DNA of 44,152 nt from Porphyromonadaceae bacterium UBA7332 (lineage in GTDB: Bacteria > Bacteroidota > Bacteroidia > Bacteroidales > UBA7332). Position 1 is the stretch's first letter; every line of letters begins with the position of its first letter. Below, piece after piece: positions 18,380-24,842 of the stretch. Made by a program: the position numbers and the translations under genes. The notes under the pieces were generated by a model, which saw only the letters and a program-made list of their open reading frames with translations, searched no databases and was not told the DNA's origin. Where the stretch lies: positions 1 to 44,152 of the forward strand of contig DKPO01000027.1 of assembly GCA_002471225.1 (NCBI GenBank). Direction: 5' to 3'.

Positions 18380-21300
18380 ATGAAGTCATTTAAACTACCT
18401 AAAGCGGCTAAAATACTACTGGCGATATTAGGGTCTATAATCAGTCTGATAATAATTGCCACGATTATTGTCATAAACTTTGTATTGACTCCTGCTAAAC
18501 TTACGCCGATAGTGCTTGATCAGGCTAATACTTATTTAAATGCAAAGGTCTCTTGTGAGGCGGTAGATATTACTCTTTTTAAAACCTTCCCTCAGGTAGG
18601 GCTGAGATTGAAAAAAGGAGAAATAATATCAAATGCATTACATGATTCTGTAGCAAACTCACCGCAGGATTCACTATTGAAATTCAATACGTGTATAATT
18701 GCAGTCAATCCGTTTGCCTTGCTGCAATCCAATGAGATTAAGATTAATAATGTATTGATCGAAGATGCAACGATCTATGCATACAAAAATAAAGAAGGTG
18801 CAGCCAACTGGGATATTGCACTGACGGGTGACACTGTTCCGGTTCCAACGGATTCGCTCCAAACGGATTCGATGTCTTTTAATGGTAAAGTAGATATACA
18901 GAATATTCAGATAAGCAATGCGAACCTGACTTTTGATGATCGATCTACTGAGCTTTTCGCAGATTTGCGTAACTTTAATTTTAAGGTTTCGGGTTCATTT
19001 TCTGATATACAAAACACGCTGTTGCTTCATCTGGACACGCGTAATATCCTGATTTGGCAGCAGGGTGAGTTGTTAGTGAATAAGATGGGCTTTGCTTTGG
19101 ATACACACCTGTTTATTGATAGAAGTAAAGGTCTTTATACACTTAATGATACACAACTTGAAGTTAACGGGATTCAATTGGCTGCAAATGGTACGATCGT
19201 AAAAGATTCTGTATCATCAGAACTGGATGTCAATATGAATTTCGGACTTAATGTACCAACGTTAAAGACTGTTCTTGATCTTATACCCAAATCGATCGTA
19301 AAAGAGAGTGTTGATGTTACTGCTAAAGGTGCAGTCGCAATAAATGGAACACTGAAGGGTGTTTATGGACAAAATAAACTTCCTGTTTTTGACGTGGCGG
19401 TCCTGATTAAAGATGCTTCTGCTCAATATAAAGGAATGCCTTATGGGATTGATAAATTAGATATTGATCTGAAAGCTTATCTTGATTTTGAAAATAAGTC
19501 AGAGTCTTATCTCTTATTGAATAAGTTCTCTTTCGCAGGTGCATCCTCAAAACTGAATACTGCATTTAAGATTAACTCCATACTTCTGGATCCTTCGGTA
19601 GAGGGTGATATTAATGCTAACATCAATTTTACGGATTTAGCAAAAACGTTTCCACTTGAAGAAGGTGTCGAATTACGAGGAATTGTTGACTCTAAATTGA
19701 AATCTACATTCAGGGTATCGGATGTCAAAAACGAGAACTGGGGTAAAATCGGATTAGCCGGATCATTGAAAGTATCGGATATTGCGATCATTAGTCCGAA
19801 AGATACTTTTGACTTACAGGTACGCACTGCGGGATTTGCTTTTGGGGCAAATAATGCAGATACAACGGTTCAGCAAGGGAAAACGTTGTTAAATGCGATT
19901 GTCGGATTTGATGGTTTTGACCTGAAACTAAAGAATAAGTTGAAAGCAAAAGCAAATGATGTTGCTCTTCATATTAAAACATCTCCATTAAAAGATACGA
20001 CCATGATAGCTTCTATGAGTGCTACAGTCGGTTATTCGTCATTGGATGCAACATTAAATGATTCGATCACGATTCGTACAGGAGCTGCAAAAACGACAGT
20101 TAGTATAGCACCATCAAAAAGAGATAAAAAACTACCGTTGATCTCTTCGTCTATGAAGTTTGATTCTTTATATGCGGCAATCGGTGATCAGCGTATGGGG
20201 CTTCAACTTGCAGCCTTTGATGTGAAAAGTGAGAAAGCCGGGAAAGACTCTAAGCACTGGATTAGTACAGGGGTATTAGGTTTTCAGAATCTAAAATTAT
20301 TTACACCGGATTTTCCGTTAATCATATCTATGCCGGCATCTAAATTGTCATTAGGTAACGATGCGATTACGTTGAATGGAGCTAAGGTTCATATCGGATC
20401 TTCAGATATGACTGTTACGGGACAAATTTATAATCTGAAGAATGTCTTTTTTGATAAAGCAACGCTTTACGGAAAAATGTCTGTTGCCTCAGATTTTATT
20501 AATTGTAATGAGATAACGAAGGCTTTGGAAATGGTTCCCGAGAATCATGCGGCAGCAGCTGAAGTAAAGAACGAACCCGTGGCAGAGGAGCCGATGAAGC
20601 TTTTTGTTGTGCCCGATGGTATTGATTTTGTATTAGATATAGATATACGTAAGGTTCTTTTCGGTAAGTTGGAAATCGAAAATATAAAGGGCGAAATGAT
20701 TATTCGCAATCGGAGTATTGAGTTAATGGATTTGAACTTACACACCATGTCGGCAGATATGAACACTACGTTAGTGTATAGTACAAAAGATACAACAAGT
20801 GCTTATACCGGTTTCGATCTGAAAATGAAAGATATTATTGTAGGTAAATTAGTGGAGTTTATTCCGGCATTGGATACATTGGTTCCGATGTTACGTTCAA
20901 TTGACGGACGTGTGAATTTTAATATTGCTGCTGAAGCGAGACTTGATTCAACGATGTCTATTGACATTCAGTCTATACAGAGTGCAGCCAAATTGAAAGG
21001 AGATAGCTTGGTATTAATGGATGGCGAAACATTCTCACAGATATCAAAAATGTTGAGATTTAAAAACAGAGAACGGAATGTGATTGATAGTGTTTCTGTT
21101 GATTTGATTGTTCGTAATGGTCAGATTGAAATTTATCCGTTCCTTATAGGTATGGATCGTTATCTGGCTGCTGTAGGAGGAAAGCATAATATTGATATGA
21201 CCTTCGATTATCATGTTTCTCTTTTGAAATCTCCGATTCCGTTCAATGTAGGGGTTGATATAAAAGGTTCTATGGATGATTTTAAATTCAAAATCACCAA

Positions 21301-21454
21301 AGCACGCTATAAAGATCTGAAAAACTCAGTAAGACAAAGTCCGGTTGATAGTGCAGGCTTGTCTGTGCGTAGCCGGATGAAAGAAGTGTTGCATGAAGAA
21401 GCTAAATCGATACAGCTGAAACGAGAGATCTCTGATAAGCAATTTAATCAGTAA
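18380..21454 (+). CDS. AsmA-family envelope protein
   Basis: Large (1024 residues) protein with one N-terminal membrane helix (about 11-35) and a long periplasmic body rich in beta strands, ending in a charged C-terminal helix. The segment right after the helix (LTPIVLDQANTYLNAKVSCEAVDITLFKTFPQ, split here as LTPIVLDQANTYLNAK plus ITLFKTFPQ) is typical of AsmA N-termini, and the C-terminal part carries the AsmA_2-type pattern (GRVNFNIAAEARLDSTMSID). AsmA-like proteins belong to the bridge-like group thought to move phospholipids between envelope membranes; the role here is inferred from family. Preceded by two promoter-like elements and followed at once by a terminator, so probably a single-gene transcript. 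Confidence 0.83.
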   Translation: MKSFKLPKAAKILLAILGSIISLIIIATIIVINFVLTPAKLTPIVLDQANTYLNAKVSCEAVDITLFKTFPQVGLRLKKGEIISNALHDSVANSPQDSLLKFNTCIIAVNPFALLQSNEIKINNVLIEDATIYAYKNKEGAANWDIALTGDTVPVPTDSLQTDSMSFNGKVDIQNIQISNANLTFDDRSTELFADLRNFNFKVSGSFSDIQNTLLLHLDTRNILIWQQGELLVNKMGFALDTHLFIDRSKGLYTLNDTQLEVNGIQLAANGTIVKDSVSSELDVNMNFGLNVPTLKTVLDLIPKSIVKESVDVTAKGAVAINGTLKGVYGQNKLPVFDVAVLIKDASAQYKGMPYGIDKLDIDLKAYLDFENKSESYLLLNKFSFAGASSKLNTAFKINSILLDPSVEGDINANINFTDLAKTFPLEEGVELRGIVDSKLKSTFRVSDVKNENWGKIGLAGSLKVSDIAIISPKDTFDLQVRTAGFAFGANNADTTVQQGKTLLNAIVGFDGFDLKLKNKLKAKANDVALHIKTSPLKDTTMIASMSATVGYSSLDATLNDSITIRTGAAKTTVSIAPSKRDKKLPLISSSMKFDSLYAAIGDQRMGLQLAAFDVKSEKAGKDSKHWISTGVLGFQNLKLFTPDFPLIISMPASKLSLGNDAITLNGAKVHIGSSDMTVTGQIYNLKNVFFDKATLYGKMSVASDFINCNEITKALEMVPENHAAAAEVKNEPVAEEPMKLFVVPDGIDFVLDIDIRKVLFGKLEIENIKGEMIIRNRSIELMDLNLHTMSADMNTTLVYSTKDTTSAYTGFDLKMKDIIVGKLVEFIPALDTLVPMLRSIDGRVNFNIAAEARLDSTMSIDIQSIQSAAKLKGDSLVLMDGETFSQISKMLRFKNRERNVIDSVSVDLIVRNGQIEIYPFLIGMDRYLAAVGGKHNIDMTFDYHVSLLKSPIPFNVGVDIKGSMDDFKFKITKARYKDLKNSVRQSPVDSAGLSVRSRMKEVLHEEAKSIQLKREISDKQFNQ

Positions 21455-21466
21455 TAATATAAATAT

Positions 21467-21508
21467 AAACGCATTTATCCATTTCAAGGAAATGGCATAA
21501 ATGCGTTT
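21467..21508 (+). terminator. Terminator after the AsmA-like gene
   Basis: A 12-bp stem (21467-21478 with 21497-21508) continues, after a bulged C at 21496, into a 7-bp stem (21479-21485 with 21489-21495) closed by a 3-nt loop. It ends GCGTTTTG. The upstream candidate start codon for the next gene (21501) falls inside its 3' arm, one reason for rejecting that start. Confidence 0.85.
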
Positions 21509-21536
21509 TGTATGCAATAGTGATAAAAATGGGGGA

Positions 21537-22538
21537 ATGGAGAAGTTATTAAAACGTTATTTTGTGGATGCACCCGGAGCAATGGCTTTGGGTTTGTTTT
21601 CGTCATTGATTATAGGCTTGATTTTACAGCAATTATCGAAGCTGCCATATTGTGAGTTTCTGTCCATAGCTGATACTGTTTTGTCTGCAAAATCACCCGT
21701 AATCGGAGCTGCCATCGGGGTTGCGATTGCGTATAGTTTGCAGGTTTCGCCGCTGGTCTTATTTGCCTCTTGTGCGACCGGAGCGTTTGGGTATATAACC
21801 GGAGGACCTGTAGGTGCTTACCTTGCATCTCTGACAGGGGCTGAAGTTGGAACATTGATATCAAAACGCACTCCGTTTGATATTTTGCTTACGCCGGCTC
21901 TTACGATAGTAGTGGGAATGTTTGTTGGTAAATGGGTCGGCCCTTATATTCATGATTTTATGTTATATCTGGGTTCAGTTATTAATCAGGCGACGGAGTT
22001 GAATCCATTCTTTATGGGAATAATTGTGTCAGTTATTGTAGGTATGGCATTGACTATGCCTATCAGTTCGGCAGCTCTATGCATAATGCTTAATCTGGAT
22101 GGATTAGCGGCAGGTGCAGCTACGGTTGGGTGTTGTGCTCAGATGGTCGGTTTTGCGGTGATCAGTTTTCGGGATAATGGTTTTCAGGGACTTATATCAC
22201 AGGGGCTTGGGACTTCTATGTTGCAAATTCCTAACATTATTTGTAAGCCCCGGATCTGGATTGCGCCTATATTGACATCGGCGTTGCTGGGACCTCTTTC
22301 TACGATTGTCTTTAAAATGACAAATAGTTCGATCGGAGCCGGTATGGGAACAAGTGGTTTAGTCGGACAAATAACGACTTTTATTCAAATGAAAGGCTCT
22401 ATGCCTGATATGTATCTGATCGGGCTGATTGTCTTAATACAGGTTCTTTTACCGGCCATTATAGCTTATGCTATAGATAGTCTTATCCGACGTCAGGGAT
22501 GGGTGAAAAATGGCGATATGAAATTAATAATTACGTAG
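21537..22538 (+). CDS. PTS EIIC-like membrane permease (stand-alone)
   Basis: 333-residue integral membrane protein with about nine to ten helices and Gly-rich loops (PVIGAAIGVAIAYSLQ, GGPVGAYLASLTGAEVG, GAGMGTSGLVGQI). It resembles the PTS_EIIC_2 group of putative sugar-permease components. No EIIA, EIIB, HPr or EI gene is next to it, so it probably does not work as a classical phosphotransferase here; the substrate is unknown. I start it at the ATG at 21537 (MEKLLKRYFVDAPGAM) because the longer option at 21501 begins inside the upstream terminator stem; a purine-rich GGGGGAA lies just ahead. Confidence 0.75.
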   Translation: MEKLLKRYFVDAPGAMALGLFSSLIIGLILQQLSKLPYCEFLSIADTVLSAKSPVIGAAIGVAIAYSLQVSPLVLFASCATGAFGYITGGPVGAYLASLTGAEVGTLISKRTPFDILLTPALTIVVGMFVGKWVGPYIHDFMLYLGSVINQATELNPFFMGIIVSVIVGMALTMPISSAALCIMLNLDGLAAGAATVGCCAQMVGFAVISFRDNGFQGLISQGLGTSMLQIPNIICKPRIWIAPILTSALLGPLSTIVFKMTNSSIGAGMGTSGLVGQITTFIQMKGSMPDMYLIGLIVLIQVLLPAIIAYAIDSLIRRQGWVKNGDMKLIIT

Positions 22539-22597
22539 TTATTAGCTAATAGGTTAGTTGGGTAAATAAAAAAAGGTTTTATTACGGAATAGGGAAA

Positions 22598-23950
22598 ATG
22601 AAATATAAAGATTTAACAACAGGAGGAATAGCTGCTAATCTGATAGCTCTTTCGGTACCGATTATCTCGGCTTCATTTATACAAATGACATACAATCTGA
22701 TTGATATGTTCTGGATTGGTCATTTTAGCGCTGAAGCGATTGCTGCAATTGGGGCTGCAGCTTTTTTTGCATGGATGAGCAGTGCTCTTTCATTGATTAC
22801 AAAAGTAGGTGCAGAGGTGACTGTCTCTCAATCGCTGGGAGAAGGGAGTAAATCGAAAGCATGTAAGCAAGCCTTATTCGGTTTTTCCTGGTCGGTTTAT
22901 ATAGGATTGACTTTCGCATTGCTGTTATTGTTTTTTGCACCACAGGCAATCGCATTTTTCGGACTGGATGAAAAGGTGAGTGAGGAAGCAATTGTTTACT
23001 TACGCTGGATTAGCCCCGGCTTTTTACTGACATTTATCAATCAGCTTTTTTCAGGTATTTATAATGCATCAGGTAATAGTACGCCACCTTTTAAAATAAA
23101 TGCATTTGGATTAATCGTTAATATTATTCTGGACCCATTGTTGATTTATGGTTTGGGGCCTATACCTTCGTTAGGTCTGAAAGGGGCAGCAATAGCAACA
23201 TCTCTGGCTCAGGTAGTTGTGTTTTTGGTTTTTGCTTATCGTTTTTTTAGCAATAAGCGTTCACCGATTGGGAAATTGACATTAGTCAATCCGTTTAAAG
23301 ATGTTATGGGTTTTAATCTGTTACGCGTCGGTTTACCTGTCGGTGCTCAGAATTTGTTTTTCTGTTTTATCTCGATGTTTATTGCTCAATTGGCTGCAAC
23401 ATTCGGAAAAGAAGGCATTGCAGCTTATGGTGTCGGAGCCCAGTTTGAGGCTATTAACTGGATGTCCGCCGGAGGTTTTTCTACAGCCTTATGCGCTTTT
23501 GTTGGTCAGAATTTCGGAGCGCATCGTTATGATCGGATTAAAAAGGCATTTGCTTATACAACCCGCGTAGCAGGAATGATCGGATTATTCGTTTCAATCG
23601 GATTCTTTTTGTTTGGAAATGAGTTGTTTAGTTTATTTGTGGCTGATGCCCAAACGGCTTTGGTCGGCGGAGGTTATTTGAGGGTGATCGCAATATCTCA
23701 ATTGTTTATGATTTTAGAAATCGTATCAACCGGAGCATTTAACGGATTGGGTAGAACCATACCGCCGGCTATCGTAAATATCAGCTTTAATATAGCAAGA
23801 ATTCCTTTGGCTTATCTTTTGGTATATACGTTTGGTATGGGTATAACGGGTATTTGGTGGAGTATATCATTGACCACTGTTATTAAAGGAGTTCTTCTTT
23901 ATATCTGGTATAGTCGTTATGCATCACAAAAAGTACGTGAGGGTATTTAA
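22598..23950 (+). CDS. MATE-family multidrug/cation efflux transporter
   Basis: Twelve-helix antiporter of the MATE (NorM/DinF-like) family, 450 residues, coupling Na+ or H+ entry to export of cationic compounds. Two homologous six-helix halves are visible, each with the MATE-type opening: TGGIAANLIALSVPIISASFIQ with NLIDMFWIGHFSAEAIAAIG in the first half, and GFNLLRVGLPVGAQN with SAGGFSTALCAFVGQNFGA in the second. Located 59 bp after the EIIC-like gene on the same strand with no terminator between, so co-transcription is possible. Downstream lies the repeat-rich region. Confidence 0.92.
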   Translation: MKYKDLTTGGIAANLIALSVPIISASFIQMTYNLIDMFWIGHFSAEAIAAIGAAAFFAWMSSALSLITKVGAEVTVSQSLGEGSKSKACKQALFGFSWSVYIGLTFALLLLFFAPQAIAFFGLDEKVSEEAIVYLRWISPGFLLTFINQLFSGIYNASGNSTPPFKINAFGLIVNIILDPLLIYGLGPIPSLGLKGAAIATSLAQVVVFLVFAYRFFSNKRSPIGKLTLVNPFKDVMGFNLLRVGLPVGAQNLFFCFISMFIAQLAATFGKEGIAAYGVGAQFEAINWMSAGGFSTALCAFVGQNFGAHRYDRIKKAFAYTTRVAGMIGLFVSIGFFLFGNELFSLFVADAQTALVGGGYLRVIAISQLFMILEIVSTGAFNGLGRTIPPAIVNISFNIARIPLAYLLVYTFGMGITGIWWSISLTTVIKGVLLYIWYSRYASQKVREGI

Positions 23951-24002
23951 TCTTTGAAATGATCATAGTGAATGTTTGTATAAAGGATTTTGCTTTTCTC
24001 TT

Positions 24003-24210
24003 GGAGTTTGATTTTCAATCAGCACTATCGACACTATCAGTACTCGTGTTTGTAAATAGGTGATAGATAGATGTATAGGATTATCTTTTTTGGTGTCGAT
24101 TGGGTGCTGATTGGTGTCGATTCAAACAAGTGAATCGACACCCTTTATGTATTGATACATAGTTGCTTATCTCTTTGGTGTCGATAGTGTCGATTCAAAA
24201 TCAAAACTCC
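24003..24210. repeat. 208-bp foldback element with ~34-bp imperfect terminal inverted repeats
   Basis: The left end (24003-24036, GGAGTTTGATTTTCAATC then 9-bp units) matches the reverse complement of the right end (24177-24210, GGAGTTTTGATTTTGAATC when reversed) with one indel and about five mismatches. The inner ends are built from a 9-bp unit AGTGTCGAT: three inverted degenerate copies at 24018-24044 and two direct copies at 24177-24194. Inside are GGTGTCGATT, GGTGCTGATT and GGTGTCGATT at 24092, 24103 and 24113, and a perfect 12-bp hairpin (24113-24124 with 24131-24142, 6-nt loop). ATCGACACTATC at 24027-24038 pairs exactly with 24183-24194. No coding potential. It has the look of a miniature foldback or MITE-like element; no target-site duplication was identified. 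Confidence 0.7.
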
Positions 24211-24235
24211 GGGTAGAAGTTATCCGCATAGCTCT

Positions 24236-24279
24236 AAAAAGAAACGGTGTATCTCTCAAAAGATACGCCGTTTCTTTTT
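24236..24279 (+). terminator. Strong 19-bp hairpin (repeat family 2)
   Basis: Stem 24236-24254 with 24261-24279, 19 bp with a single G-U pair and a 6-nt loop (CTCAAA). The 3' arm ends CTTTTT, so it could act as an intrinsic terminator on the plus strand, for MATE transcripts that pass the foldback element. Its arms are also the inverted copy and first direct copy of the 21-bp repeat family described separately, so terminator function may be incidental. Confidence 0.6.
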
Positions 24280-24321
24280 AAAGATATACCGTTACTTTAG
24301 AAAGATACACCGTATCTTTTT
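24259..24321. repeat. Three tandem 21-bp units, consensus AAAGATAYRCCGTWWCTTT
   Basis: Units at 24259-24279, 24280-24300 and 24301-24321 abut exactly with a 21-bp period. All three fit the 19-position consensus AAAGATAYRCCGTWWCTTT; each is itself near-palindromic, the last having AAAGATAC/GTATCTTT with a 3-nt centre. An inverted copy precedes them at 24236-24254. The period is two DNA helical turns, so equivalent bases face the same side. Confidence 0.85.
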
Positions 24322-24348
24322 CGGGTAATATGGACGTATTTGCGTCTA

Positions 24349-24439
24349 AAAACAAAGGCATTCGGAGATGACGAAATGCGTTCGTTTTTCGAATGAAATG
24401 CCTTTGTTTTCCCAGCCAAATGCCTTCGTTTTAGCGTTG
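24349..24439. repeat. Inverted copy plus three 22-bp units, core AAATGCSTTYGTTTT
   Basis: Direct units begin at 24374, 24396 and 24418, exactly 22 bp apart, each opening with a core that fits AAATGCSTTYGTTTT followed by 7 variable bases. An inverted copy at 24349-24362 pairs perfectly over 14 bp with 24397-24410. The layout (one inverted copy, then three direct) is the same as in the preceding 21-bp family although the sequence is unrelated. Confidence 0.85.
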
Positions 24440-24460
24440 TTCCTGGCTAACCGGATTTTG

Positions 24461-24534
24461 ATACGTATGAAAAATATTTTACATACGTATGTAAATATAT
24501 TTAGATACTAATGAAATTTTTTTTTAATACGTAT
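24461..24534. repeat. Four 22-bp-spaced ATACGTAT motifs
   Basis: ATACGTAT at 24461, 24483 and 24527 and the variant ATACTAAT at 24505 are each exactly 22 bp apart, separated by AT-rich filler. The second lies inside a perfect 18-bp palindrome (24478-24495, TTTACATACGTATGTAAA). The array ends about 250 bp before the hexosaminidase promoter. Confidence 0.8.
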
Positions 24535-24842
24535 CTGGGTTGAATTCAATTATATCGATTGACTTAAACTGGAATTGATTGACAGATCTTGAATGTCGAT
24601 AAATATAAAGATGCCTATATTAGGATATTTTTGTATGGAAACAATTTCTATTATAATCTTTGGCAGATTACATGAATATCTTTTTATTAAAAATATTTAT
24701 TTAGAGGGATGTGTAATGGGCTTATGCTGTGCTAACAATGGAATAAGTAGTTGCAAAACTTTATAAATACTGATCTATTTGTTATATTTGTAGCAGAATA
24801 AACTGAACTCAATTTATTATTAACCCTTAGGATTGTAACTAA
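24535..24842. other. Gene-free leader region of the hexosaminidase gene
   Basis: 308 bp with no credible reading frame. Two copies of ATYGATTGAC (24554-24563 and 24574-24583) lie 20 bp apart, a possible faint continuation of the repeat cluster. A promoter-like element lies near the 3' end. Confidence 0.6.
24783..24790 (+). promoter_or_regulatory. Putative promoter of the hexosaminidase gene (-7 element)
   Basis: TATATTTG matches TAnnTTTG and implies a start near 24797 with a leader of about 46 nt. A TTG at 24751-24753 is further upstream than usual for -33. Confidence 0.5.

Noticed and set aside
21501..21536. Upstream ATG for the EIIC-like gene
   Set aside because: Lies inside the 3' arm of the preceding terminator; ATG at 21537 fits the protein better.
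23301..23570. 89-residue frame inside the MATE gene
   Set aside because: Out-of-frame shadow of a clear transporter gene.
24236..24534. CRISPR array
   Set aside because: Units abut or differ only by 7-14 bp of filler, the period is 21-22 bp, repeats belong to different families and no cas genes are present.
24003..24842. Insertion sequence with transposase
   Set aside because: No reading frame of useful length on either strand in the repeat region.
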